Source: Pseudeuparius sepicola
Lineage: Eukaryota > Arthropoda > Insecta > Coleoptera > Anthribidae
DNA length: 64,000 bases
Assembly: GCA_963920635.1 (NCBI GenBank)
Contig: OY987303.1
Span: forward strand, 46,623,223 to 46,687,222
Direction of reading: 5' to 3'
Part shown: positions 12,627 to 21,948 of the stretch, in pieces
How the letters are laid out: every line of letters begins with the position of its first letter
Numbering within the stretch: the stretch's first letter is position 1
Made by a program: the position numbers and the translations under genes
The notes under the pieces: model-generated
Seen by the model: the letters and a program-made list of their open reading frames with translations, nothing else
Database searches by the model: none
What the model was told of the DNA's origin: nothing

Positions 12627-12677
12627 TCAGTTGTCGAAGTTGAACGGCAGGTCCGTCAGCTGCCCAGGGTTTGCCAC
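12627..12677 (-). CDS. Spt20: SPT20-like gene, last coding exon
   Basis: The exon encodes VANPGQLTDLPFNFDN followed by TGA. The acceptor (TTTGAAG before GTGGCA on the minus strand) enters in phase 0, matching the phase-0 donor of the exon at 24592-24803. The link to that exon across an 11.9 kb intron rests on phase and on the absence of a better candidate, so a missed exon in between is possible. Confidence 0.6.
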   Translation of the reverse strand: MANPGQLTDLPFNFDN

Positions 12678-12787
12678 CTTCAAACATATATAATGAAATT
12701 CGTGCATCATTTCAAAGTTAGTTTGATAACGATGTTGGATCCAAGTTTTCAACTTGCAAAAATCCAACTTGTGCAAGCTTTCGCATA

Positions 12788-13100
12788 ATATACAGGGTGT
12801 CCAACTGTACAAATCCGTAAAATCTTCATTTTTGGAGATAATCGCCCAAACTTTTTTGTTTGAAAGGGCTTTAAAAACCGCTTCTTTTGACCTTCCTGCC
12901 ATTTTCAAAATACCCCCGATTTTCACGAAAACCATTTAGTGATTTTTTTATTTAAAATCTGACCCCACAGCGTTAATCAAAACATCCCAAAACTCTAGTC
13001 AATAAAAAATATACAGGGAGTTCCATTCTGCAGGGTGTCAAAGTTGAGCAAAATAGGAATTTTAAAGGCATCTGCCAAGTCAAGGGGGGTAAAAAATTCA
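12788..13100. repeat. Single-arm partial copy of the 42.6 kb foldback family
   Basis: It starts with TACAGGGTGTCCAACTGTAC and follows the left arm of the element at 42624-43841 through the CCGTAAAATCTTCATTTTTG and TCAAAGTTGAGCAAAA words. The second arm is missing. It sits about 110 bp upstream of the last SPT20-like exon acceptor, inside the last intron. Confidence 0.7.
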
Positions 13101-13748
13101 ATAAGTATCAAGTTGATTTAAAAAGTCAGATTAACAAAAATGTCATACAATAATAAAAAGGTAAAAGGTGAGGGGCCAAATCTATTTGCTGCTGGAACGC
13201 ATGGCACTATATTGTCACAAAATGCAAGAAACAGTGATGAGGCCAAGGGTTTAAACCGAAAAAGCCCATTTTGGGTTTAAACCAGGTTAGATTTATCTCC
13301 AAAATATTTTTTAACGGCCTTAGGTAACCATCGGATTTAAACTGGGTTGTTTTCTTTAATGGTGCTTTTTTGACATTTGTTTATTGTTTTGTGGGTGGAC
13401 AGCTGTCAATAAATATTGAAAATATTGTAAAATTTGTATGTATTCAAATATATTTTAAATAATGGTGTAGTCGTAATAAACAAACTAGTTCCATATTCCA
13501 TAAATGCCTTAAATGTAATAAATTGTCAATTTTATTTTTTTTGTTTTCTAAGTACAGTAGTCACGATTTAGTGAACTCCACTTCGAGTGATCTACCCCAT
13601 AGAGTGAACACTATTTTATTTTATATAAGTTTAAACAATCCAAAATCACCTCATCTTCTATAAAAGTGTTATGTTTGGAGATTTCAATGCCTGCCAATAT
13701 GAAGCAATGAAATGATATAATTTTTGAAATATTAACCAATCAGGTGGT

Positions 13749-13787
13749 GATTTCAGCGATACCACTAGTGGTATTTTCGCTGAAATC
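13749..13787. repeat. Short hairpin
   Basis: GATTTCAGCGATACCACTAG and its near-complement form a stem of about 18 bp with almost no loop. It lies inside the pogo-like interval; function unknown. Confidence 0.7.
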
Positions 13788-14058
13788 CTACTCTCTTAGT
13801 TACGTCCTAGTTACGCTAAACCAATAGCCATTGCGGCAGCTAAAACTGATAACCCGATAACTTCTTCACATTATCAAATTTAATATAGGACTAGAAGATA
13901 TGTTTTCAGTTAACACATTGATCTTTAAATATCTATTAGCACAAAAAACATGTTCAGAGCCCAAAGTTCAACCTAAATGACAGCTGTCAAATGAACTGAC
14001 TTTTAGCCATGGTACCTAGTTAAATTTATATACGGCTAGTTAAGTAAAACATTCATCT

Positions 14059-14130
14059 GACTCAATGGTAGGGGCATGATTCGCGCTTTGGCAACGATAG
14101 GTCGCGTGTTCAAATCCCGGTTGTGGCTGT
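14059..14130 (+). pseudogene. tRNA-Pro-like pseudogene or SINE head
   Basis: The segment resembles eukaryotic tRNA-Pro(UGG): ATGATTCGCGCTTTGG matches the D-arm/anticodon region and GTTCAAATCCCGG is a good B box and T arm. The D arm is shortened, the acceptor stem (GACTCAA with TTGTGGC) has mismatches, and the anticodon stem is disrupted, so a working tRNA is unlikely. Confidence 0.55.
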
Positions 14131-14283
14131 TTTTTTATTTTTTAAATTAAATTTTGAAGAGGGGAAATATTTATAATACTTAAAGTTAATTTATTCCTAA
14201 GAAGTTGGGTTGTTGAATTATGGCTATACATACACAATGAATGATTCCTAAACTGTTTGCAGTTGTTAAATTTTCTTTTTAAA

Positions 14284-14449
14284 TACAACTCGTGGTATGC
14301 CTAATAATAGATAATACCTTTCGTTAATTTATCACTCATTATAATCCCAATGCTAAGAAAATACCACGACTGTGGTATTTTCAGCTTTGGGATTATAATT
14401 CGTAAAATTAACGAAAGGTATTATCGATAATAGGCACACCACTTGTTAT
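14284..14449. repeat. Small foldback element
   Basis: The arms share TAATACCTTTCGTTAATTT-like and TTATAATCCCAA words in inverted orientation around a central GTGGTATTTTC/GAAAATACCAC hairpin. About 165 bp, non-coding. Confidence 0.7.
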
Positions 14450-14450
14450 A

Positions 14451-14770
14451 TTACCCCTGAAAGTACCACCGCGATTTTCTAGCTTATTTTGCACCATACA
14501 AAAAAAAAACGTAAGAAACAAAACTGTGACAATTTTGGACAGCTAAGTGGTTCTGCGAAAGAAATCGACATCCATGGTCAACTTGTCGCGCAATAAAAAA
14601 AAATACTCAAATTGAGCAAAACTATTAAAAGCCTTGGAATGTTTATTTTAAGAGACAGAGGAAAACTTTTATAATGAAAATTGATGGCACTGAGAAGCTT
14701 TATCCATCCAGGTGCTCAGATTGTTTCAGCAAATTACACAGGGTCTTCGGCGATGTTGCCAGATGTCGCC
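14451..14770. repeat. Single-arm partial copy of the 20.7-21.5 kb foldback family
   Basis: It shares CCGCGATTTTCT, TTTTGGACAGCTAAGTGG and GCACTGAGAAGCTT with the left arm of the foldback at 20722-21524. The second arm is absent. Confidence 0.65.
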
Positions 14771-14818
14771 GGGTCTCCTTAATTTAGACCTGCAAGTTCA
14801 AATTGGCCGCAGCTCTAC

Positions 14819-14851
<33 letters not shown>

Positions 14852-14933
14852 TATTTCTTAAGTTAAAATGCAAATACAGTACAGTAACCAAGAAAAGGTC
14901 AAGACAAAGACAAGTATACCTACAAGACACACA

Positions 14934-17789
14934 TTACAATAAAAACTCATTGACAGAATAATAGACCTGCTCGATTAACATTTTCTTTAGGCCCCTTTTA
15001 AACACTTTAAGATTGGCAGCATTTCGAAGTGTAATATCAAGTTTATTAAACAATTTACACCCCATGTATTGAAAGCTCTTCTGAAACATTGTTGTTCTAT
15101 GCTGCGAAGGAACTAATGCTTCCCTGTCCCTTGTAGGATAAGAATGTGGACTTTTACAGCTCAAAAATGCAGCCCTGTTCTTATAAACAAAGATGCACAG
15201 CTCATATATGTACACTCCAGCAAGAGTTAATATCTTAAAATTTTTAAATGCTTCTCTGCATGATTCACGCCAATTCAAACCTGCAATGATTCTTACAGCA
15301 TACTTTTGTATCATAAAAACTCTATCAACATGAGAGCTGTTACCCCAGTTCACAATAGCATATCGAAGGTGACAATGGAGATTTGCATAATATAGAGTGA
15401 GAAGAATATGTTTACCACAGTGACTAGACATGAATCTGAGGGCATAGCAACCCTTTCGCAGCCTCTCACATAAGCTGCTGACATGAGGCTCCCAAGACAG
15501 TCTATAATCGAAAACAATGCCCAGCATTTTAACCATTTCAACATTTCTGACACATTTATCAGTATCTCCAAGTATCTCAAAACTACTATCATGGCCCCTA
15601 AGTGAAAACTTCATTAATGCTGTCTTGCTAAAATTTAATAACAGTTGGTTTTTATCAGCCCATATGAGTATTTGGTTATATACAGATTGCACAGAGTCCA
15701 TCAAAGCTGAGGGATCTGTAGAAGAGACAAGTATATTAGTATCATCAGCGTACGTAATCGTTTTACTAGAAGGTAAGAAGTTTGATATACGATGAATTAA
15801 GTCATTGGCATACAATATGAATAATAATGGACCTAAAATGGACCCTTGAGGTACGCCCATCACCATTTTACTGGGCTTACTTTTAGTGCCTCGGACTTCT
15901 ACTAACTGTGATCTACCACATAGGTAAGATTGAAAGAGACTCAAGGGGATACCCCGCACTCCATATTTGGAAAGCTTGTACAGCAATAAATCATGGTTAA
16001 CATAGTCAAAAGCACGACTAAAGTCTATGAACAAACCACAAACATGAAGACCCCTATCCAGTAAGCCTACAACTTCTCCAGTAAAACTATCCAAAGCAGT
16101 TTCAGTGCTCTTGCATTTGATGAAACCATGTTGATCATCCGATATTATCTCATTTGAAAGGCAGAAGCTAGCCAGTTGATTTTTCACATGCAATTCAAAA
16201 ACCTTCGAAACGCTTGACAGAAGACTAATTCCCCTGTAATTTGTATAATCGTTGGGATCGTTTCTTTTGTAAATTGGTATAATTCTAGCCAGCTTTAAAC
16301 AATCAGGAAAAACCCCGTTTTCAATGGAGAGATTTAGCAAGAATGCAAGAGGTTCACATAGTTGCACCGCACATTTTTTAAGTAAGTTATTAGAAATGTA
16401 GTCAATACCTGTGGAATTTGAGTTTTTAAGCTGCCAAATGAGCAGACCAATGTCTTCTTTGCTGACAGGATGTAGAAACATTGTATTTGGGCAGGTCTTA
16501 AGACTAAGGTTATTGGCAGTATAATTATAATCAATCATCCTACCATCAGGTTTTAATGTAAAATTCTTGTTGAAATTATCAACCATAACGTCCACTGGAA
16601 CAGGTGCATTATTTGTAACAATCTCAACATTATTATTTTTTATTTTCTTTTGTAAACCACCAATGATCTGCCACATTGTTTTTGATTTGTTTCTGGCATT
16701 TGAAATTTTGGCATCAATTTCCCCAACTCTAGCTTTCTTAAGATCCTCTCGATACTTTTTAGTTAGCCATACACTAACCTTTTTGTATTTAGGATCTCGT
16801 CGTGCCAAAGTTTGATACAATGAGACTTTCCGTTTCATTTCAAGTAATTCCGGCGCGATAATATGCTCCACAGCTCTGCCGATTCTAATTTTTCTAAATG
16901 GGAAGCAAATGTCAATATAATAGAGAATAGTTTTAAGAAAAGTATCAGTAGCATAGTTCGGGCATGTTTGACTATACACCTCCTCCCAGTTTTCTAGATT
17001 TAGAAGTGTTTTAAAGTATCCTATGTTGCTTTGTGAAAAATCTCGAGTATAGAGATAACAATCAGCCACATGTTTAATACTTCCGGCAGGTATGGTGATA
17101 GACTGACAATAATGATCTGAGATACTCAAGTCAGCAACTCGAATGTGACATCTGTCACTATCGATATTTGTCAATAAATTGTCTATGCAAGTTTGTGATG
17201 TACTAGTCACCCTGGTAGGCACCTTAACAGTATCTCTCACACCGTAGCAAATTAAAAGATCATTTAGTAAACTGAGGTTTACACTATCGGAACAAAAGTC
17301 AATGTTGAAATCACCACCAATCAAAATGTATTTGGCTTGTGTGCAGATTTGATTAAGTAAACCATTAAGCAAGACTAAAAAGATATGAAAATCACCAGAT
17401 GGTGGTCGGTACACTACCAATAAATTAACTTTGATATGACAGATAGATATACAACAGCATTCAAGCACTCCTTCAACACAAAAATCAGATACATCAATGA
17501 CTTTGTATTGCAGGTCTAAAGTGTCGCGAGCAAAGATTGCAACTCCCCCGTGAATAGACTTCACTCGACAGTAGGAACTACACAATGAAAAGCCTCTTAA
17601 CTCTATACAATTCAGCTGGTCATAGTTAAGCCAGTGTTCAGAGATTAACAGAAAATCAGAAAACTGAAAACTAGTCTCTATGTCGAGAATTTTATTTGAG
17701 ATGCATTGTACATTTTGATGGCAAAAGACAATACTTCTTGACTTAGGCAGACTTAGTCTTTCTTTACTCCTAAAAAAGGAGGAGTTGCT
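14934..17789 (-). CDS. LINE ORF2: endonuclease and reverse transcriptase
   Basis: The frame is open for 951 codons plus stop from just after three in-frame stops at 17790-17798. The endonuclease shows FCHQNVQCISNK, LLISEHWL (Glu), LIGGDFNIDF (Asp-Asn) and DLSISDHY (His). The reverse transcriptase shows SKVFELHV, FIDFSRAFDYVNHD, GVPQGSILGPLLF and TYADDTNILV (near 15740), then a CR1/Jockey-like C-terminus with PHSYPTRDRE. There is no RNase H. No ATG occurs in the endonuclease part; the first non-ATG start in an automated reading (TTG near 17585) would cut into the domain. The frame overlaps the end of ORF1 in the -1 frame, so translation probably depends on ORF1. Confidence 0.9.
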   Translation of the reverse strand, partial: SNSSFFRSKERLSLPKSRSIVFCHQNVQCISNKILDIETSFQFSDFLLISEHWLNYDQLNCIELRGFSLCSSYCRVKSIHGGVAIFARDTLDLQYKVIDVSDFCVEGVLECCCISICHIKVNLLVVYRPPSGDFHIFLVLLNGLLNQICTQAKYILIGGDFNIDFCSDSVNLSLLNDLLICYGVRDTVKVPTRVTSTSQTCIDNLLTNIDSDRCHIRVADLSISDHYCQSITIPAGSIKHVADCYLYTRDFSQSNIGYFKTLLNLENWEEVYSQTCPNYATDTFLKTILYYIDICFPFRKIRIGRAVEHIIAPELLEMKRKVSLYQTLARRDPKYKKVSVWLTKKYREDLKKARVGEIDAKISNARNKSKTMWQIIGGLQKKIKNNNVEIVTNNAPVPVDVMVDNFNKNFTLKPDGRMIDYNYTANNLSLKTCPNTMFLHPVSKEDIGLLIWQLKNSNSTGIDYISNNLLKKCAVQLCEPLAFLLNLSIENGVFPDCLKLARIIPIYKRNDPNDYTNYRGISLLSSVSKVFELHVKNQLASFCLSNEIISDDQHGFIKCKSTETALDSFTGEVVGLLDRGLHVCGLFIDFSRAFDYVNHDLLLYKLSKYGVRGIPLSLFQSYLCGRSQLVEVRGTKSKPSKMVMGVPQGSILGPLLFILYANDLIHRISNFLPSSKTITYADDTNILVSSTDPSALMDSVQSVYNQILIWADKNQLLLNFSKTALMKFSLRGHDSSFEILGDTDKCVRNVEMVKMLGIVFDYRLSWEPHVSSLCERLRKGCYALRFMSSHCGKHILLTLYYANLHCHLRYAIVNWGNSSHVDRVFMIQKYAVRIIAGLNWRESCREAFKNFKILTLAGVYIYELCIFVYKNRAAFLSCKSPHSYPTRDREALVPSQHRTTMFQKSFQYMGCKLFNKLDITLRNAANLKVFKRGLKKMLIEQVYYSVNEFLL

Positions 17790-18850
17790 TTATTATTAAT
17801 CATTGGGTTATCCAAGAATTTTTGACCTTTTTGGAAGTTGAAACGGTCATAAATAACGGTTGATGGCCAAAAAGAAGAATCGTATACTTTGTCTTTGAAC
17901 TCTGGCTCAACACCCAATAAGAAACAGTTATTGTCCTTCGTGTGATAATGCGGTTGTACCTTTTTAACAGATATATTTTCAGAATCAACGTTGAGTTTAT
18001 TCCTAACGTAATTTTGCACAGTTTCCACCGTAACACTATCTTTTACTTTTCTTAGAAACACCCAAATTTTCTTATGTTTTGGTGTAGCACTACCCTCAAG
18101 GCCAACAGTGACATTTGAAGAGTCAGTAGCTGTACCCAGAGTCCCATGCCTCCTTCTCCGTCCATATTTAACCTGCGTGTACTCTTCTTTACTTTGGTGA
18201 TCACTATCCTGTCGAGACCAGGCAGCAGCACTGGGATTAGCCGTTTGGGAAACAACATTATTTGTGCCCAAATTTATGATGTTATCCATAATTTTCCTTT
18301 GTTTTTGGTACACTTCCGGCAGTGATTCCGAGAGATCATTTTCTCGCTCCGATACCACTTGCCTCAGCCCTGAATTTGGGCCACCGCGCGTCTCCTTTTC
18401 TTCGTTCGACTCTGATTCAGGCATAAAAACAGGCATTTTTTTGTTCATGTTTACATTTCTTGTTGTGTTTTTTTGTTGTTTATTATTTTGGAGTTCAGTA
18501 ATTTTACCTTCTAATTGGGTTATCTTTGCTTCCAATAATGAAATTACATATTCCTTATCACCAATTATAGTATTCTTGTCCTCGATTATGTTTCTTAGTA
18601 AATTGTTCTCCTGCTTCAGAAGAACATCTTCAGTAACACCCATCACTTGTGAGCTAATTTCTTGTGCTTCGGGAATTACTTGCTTTTCTGGGATGTCCTC
18701 ATTGCAGCAGGACTTAATTCTGGCAGCACAGCTTAGGTGATAAAATGCACCACACCTTGGACAGGTTTGAGGATCTTTACGTACATTTTTCTTGCAGTAT
18801 TTGCAGATTTTATTGCTCTGTTGTTCTGAAGCCACTTGTTTGTCGGCCAT
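17753..18850 (-). CDS. LINE ORF1: zinc-finger, coiled-coil nucleic-acid-binding protein
   Basis: 365 codons from an ATG at 18848-18850. Residues about 16-50 carry a PHD/RING-like Cys/His cluster (CKYCKKN, CPRCGAFYHLSCAA, CC). Residues about 75-125 are a heptad-rich coiled coil (NNLLRNIIEDKNTI, SLLEAKITQLEGKI). A charged, low-complexity middle follows, then a C-terminal domain of about 85 residues (from KKIWVFLRKVKD) whose alternating pattern suggests an RRM-like RNA-binding fold. Proteins of this type coat LINE RNA in ribonucleoprotein particles. The stop at 17753 lies downstream of the slippery heptamer that could direct ribosomes into ORF2. Confidence 0.8.
   Translation of the reverse strand: MADKQVASEQQSNKICKYCKKNVRKDPQTCPRCGAFYHLSCAARIKSCCNEDIPEKQVIPEAQEISSQVMGVTEDVLLKQENNLLRNIIEDKNTIIGDKEYVISLLEAKITQLEGKITELQNNKQQKNTTRNVNMNKKMPVFMPESESNEEKETRGGPNSGLRQVVSERENDLSESLPEVYQKQRKIMDNIINLGTNNVVSQTANPSAAAWSRQDSDHQSKEEYTQVKYGRRRRHGTLGTATDSSNVTVGLEGSATPKHKKIWVFLRKVKDSVTVETVQNYVRNKLNVDSENISVKKVQPHYHTKDNNCFLLGVEPEFKDKVYDSSFWPSTVIYDRFNFQKGQKFLDNPMINNKATPPFLGVKKD
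17771..17777 (-). promoter_or_regulatory. Canonical -1 frameshift heptamer T TTT TTA at the ORF1-ORF2 junction
   Basis: On the minus strand the heptamer TTTTTTA is in register with ORF1 codons (CCT TTT TTA GGA), the U UUU UUA type. A -1 slip continues as TTT TTT AGG AGT, exactly the ORF2 frame. It lies between the ORF2-frame stops (17790-17798) and the ORF1 stop (17753). I did not establish a downstream pseudoknot or stem. Confidence 0.65.
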
Positions 18851-19683
18851 CTTGGCTAATGTTGGTACATAGTACTGTTAGTGTTTGTGGATAAACATTA
18901 TTTCTTGGAATTTTTCATCGATTAGGTGCCCTTAATTTCAAGCCTCGCAAAAGTGACCACCACTGAAATAGTGCAATCGCTTTACCGGAATTAGTTCACT
19001 AAATTGTGACTACTGTATAGCCATATATCACCATATTATCTCGTGTCACCTAATCTAAAAATAATAGTCCTTACGGTCCACATGCCGAGAATTTTTTACC
19101 AACTACCCGCGAAGATAATTTTAGTGAGCCAAAAACATTATTTGTTTAGTTCAAAATGTGGGGCTATACTCATATTACTCATACTCATGTAATTCGACGC
19201 CTCTGCTTGAAAGGACACAGACAATGTGACTTCTGGAGAGCGATGCTGCCACACTACATAAGGTATTTAGCCTTATTTCGGAATGTCGAAGGTTAAACTT
19301 AAGTAATAAAAAAAAACCTTTCATCTGCATTATGTTATTGTCCAGGGGGGTGTCAGTCTTGAATCTACAAAGGGCAAGCGATATAAAACTTGAAACAAGC
19401 ACCAGCACTTATTGAGAGCTTTTCACGAGTTTCCGCAGACTACAAGAAGTGGCACACACATTTTCTCACGATTTTTAAATTACACAAAAAAATTGCTACT
19501 GGCACGGCAACAGCACTATCGTAACGAAACTGCATCTACACCGCAATCCGTTGCGCGTTTTTGTGGTAATTACTGGCCAATGGGCCTCTAACCTCTAAAA
19601 ATTCTAAAATGTTCTACTTCCTAGGTACCTGGTCTATTTATGCCCATTTATAATAACGGTTTTATTGCGCCTAATAATTTATT

Positions 19684-20190
19684 TTGACCAAATTATTAAT
19701 GCATTATGATAATGAAATATCGGACGCCTATAGTTTACATTTTTATGGTTCTAATCCAAGTTGTGTGCTATCAACTGCAAGGGAACAGACTATAAATGTT
19801 TGGATTGGTATTATTGATGATTATTTAATTGGACCATGCTTCCTTCCATTGAGATTAAATGCAAATGCATACTGCCACCTACAGCGGGAAGAGTTACCCG
19901 TTTACTGAAGACGCCATTTTAGACGCAGTTTTTCCAAATTGTTGGATAGGTCGGGCAGGTCCTCAAAACTGGCTTGCGCGATCCCCGTAAGATTTTTGCA
20001 TTTGGGGATATCCTAAAACGTTGGTATATTCAACTCCTATCAAAGATATTGACACTTTAAGACATCGCACTGTAGAATCATCCGAAGTGATTAGAAATAC
20101 CCCCGGAACATTTAAAAAAATACGCAATTCCATGGCATGGAGAATAGAGTCGTGCCTCTCATCAGATGGAGGCCATTTTAAACATTTATT
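19684..20190 (+). pseudogene. 3' remnant of a DUF4817/IS630-type transposase
   Basis: Several frames give pieces of the catalytic C-terminus common in insect Tc1/mariner-like transposases: TINVWIGIIDDYLIGPCFLP, LNANAYCHLQREELPV, then CWIGRAGPQNW, TPIKDIDTLRHR, and the C-terminal SDGGHFKHLL. The central region with the second and third acidic residues is partly deleted and frames switch, so the copy is dead. The same family is represented at the right edge of the window. Confidence 0.7.
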
Positions 20191-20263
20191 GCGATTTTTA
20201 TTTTTACTGTTTTGTTACTTATGTAGGTGTCATTTTGTTATTAGGATAGGTACTAATTTTTTT

Positions 20264-21594
20264 GCAATAACCAAGGACATAGGGAGTTAGAACAAAAAGT
20301 AAATAGAGCCAACATCTGTTTGAGTGATGCCATGTACCCTATTGTTGCATTTCATTTCAAAACAGGGAGGTTTAATAATAATTCCTTATAAATGACAATT
20401 TTATTTTGATGTACCTAGTTATCACATGCTAATTATCACTTTAATAAAATCATAAACAGACACTTCAAATCGCCTCGTGTTTATCCCAGCGTGTCATTTC
20501 CTCTGATTGTTTACGTGTGCAGTTTGGTGTTCAAGTGTTTTTTTTTGTTCATGTATAAACTATTTTTTTTAGTATACATAGTGACTGATTTTGTATACAA
20601 TGGGATGCAAAAAGTGCGTGGTGCGTGGGCAAAGTGATATTTCTCGGGAAATAACCTATCGCAGGTAAACGTTGTATACACGTAATGTTTGTTTACTTTG
20701 ATAAATTTCCATTATAGAGGATGATTTTTTTAGGACTACCTCCGCGATTTTCTCATTTATTTTGCGACCTAAAAAAATGTAAGGAATAAAAATATAATTT
20801 TGGACAGCTAAGTGGAGCTGAAAAAGAAATCAGCATCCATGAACAACTTGTCTCGCAATATAAAAAAAAACCTCAAATTGAGCAAAACTATCAATAGCAG
20901 TGGAATGTTTACTTTAAGAGACATAGGAAAACTTTTATATTAAAAATTGATAGCACTGAGAAGCTTCATCCACTCAAGTGCTCAGATAGTTTCAGCAAAT
21001 TATACAAGGTCTTCGGCTCTCTTGAGGGTCATGAAAATTTTTGTCGATCTGAAGTTTTTTCAGCACAGTGCGAAAAGTTGGGCGTGGAGGCACATTTCTT
21101 TTTTAATGTCGTCTGGCTGACCAAAATTGCCATATTTTATTTTCTTATGTATTTTCTGTGCGGCCCAAAATAAAAGAGAAAATAACTTAATAAGAAATAC
21201 ACAGAACAAATTTCATAGCCTCAAGAGAGCCAAAGACCCTGTGTAATTTTCTTCAACTATCTGAGTACCCAGTTGCATAAAGCTTCTTAGTGCCATCAAT
21301 TTTCAATATGAAAGTTTTCCGCTATCTCATGCTACTGATATTAATTATTGTTTGGCTCAATTTGATTTTTTTTATATTGTGTGACAAGTTGGCTATGGAT
21401 GCCTATTTCCTTTGCAGCACCACTTAGCTACCCAAAATTGCCAAATTTTTGTTTCCTGCATATTTTTTTGTAGGGCTCAAAAAAAGCGAGAAAATCGCGG
21501 TGGTAGTGGTAAAGAAATCATCCTGTATGTTGTTTGACCACAAAAGTGTGCATCGTGATGCTTTTGCTCCGTGTATCCTTGGTTATTTCTCGGC
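20264..21594. mobile_element. TIR element interrupted by another foldback
   Basis: The ends share AATAACCAAGGA inverted (20266 onward and about 21579-21594). The left 400 bp matches, in inverted order, the right part of the element at 55599-56115, including TTGTATACAATGGGA and GTGGCATCACTC-type words. The middle is occupied by the foldback at 20722-21524. No transposase is visible. Confidence 0.6.
20722..21524. repeat. Foldback element nested in the previous one
   Basis: Arms beginning near ACCTCCGCGATTTTCTCATT and ending near GAGAAAATCGCGGTGGTAGT pair over several hundred bases. They share GCACTGAGAAGCTTCATCCA-like and GAGAAAATAACTTAATAAG words. A single arm of the same family is at 14451-14770. 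Confidence 0.7.
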
Positions 21595-21948
21595 AGTAAC
21601 AGTTCTTATTGTTGTTCTGTTAAATGTTATTTTATTTTGTGTTAAAGACTATAAACAACATTATCAATAATTTGATACGAAAAGTTCTGATATAAGCTAG
21701 GCAGGGCCATAGCCAGGCGGAAACTGCAGGCAGGGCAAACCACTTTCCTCTCAGGGCAAGTACACATTAGAGAAGTGAGGGAAAGGTACCTACAGGGCGG
21801 TACTTTGTCGATGGGGAGAGGAAGGATAAAAAAATGGAATTTAATTTTCGTTATTAAAAATCACGCCTCAGGCGAAAATTTCAAAGTCATATAATACGAA
21901 CATAAAATTTTACATCGATGTTTTTTTTTGCTAATTATGTGGCATAAT

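Larger units (their letters stand above)
14819..18850 (-). mobile_element. CR1/Jockey-type LINE, apparently intact ORFs
   Basis: The minus-strand order is ORF1, ORF2, a short 3' UTR with AATAAA (14850-14855) and an (ATT)n tail at 14819-14848. ORF2 has apurinic endonuclease and reverse transcriptase domains and no RNase H, as in the CR1/L2 and Jockey groups; the zinc finger plus coiled coil in ORF1 favours the CR1 side. Both frames lack internal stops, so the copy is young. The 5' end is not resolved: about 165 bp separate the ORF1 start from the pogo-like TIR. It lies in sense orientation within the last intron of the SPT20-like gene. Confidence 0.85.
13555..19015. mobile_element. Pogo-like TIR pair enclosing a LINE insertion
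   Basis: The left end CAGTAGTCACGATTTAGTGA, extended by AC, and the complement of the right end match at 21 of 22 positions. TA lies outside both (13553-13554 and 19016-19017). A CAGTA start with a TA duplication is characteristic of pogo/Tigger-type elements. No pogo transposase is visible. The interior holds a tRNA-like sequence, two hairpins, a partial foldback arm and the complete LINE. I read this as a non-autonomous or gutted element that later received insertions. Confidence 0.55.

Noticed and set aside
14934..17585. ORF2 taken to start at the TTG near 17585
   Set aside because: The endonuclease domain clearly continues upstream to 17789; the TTG start only reflects permissive start rules.
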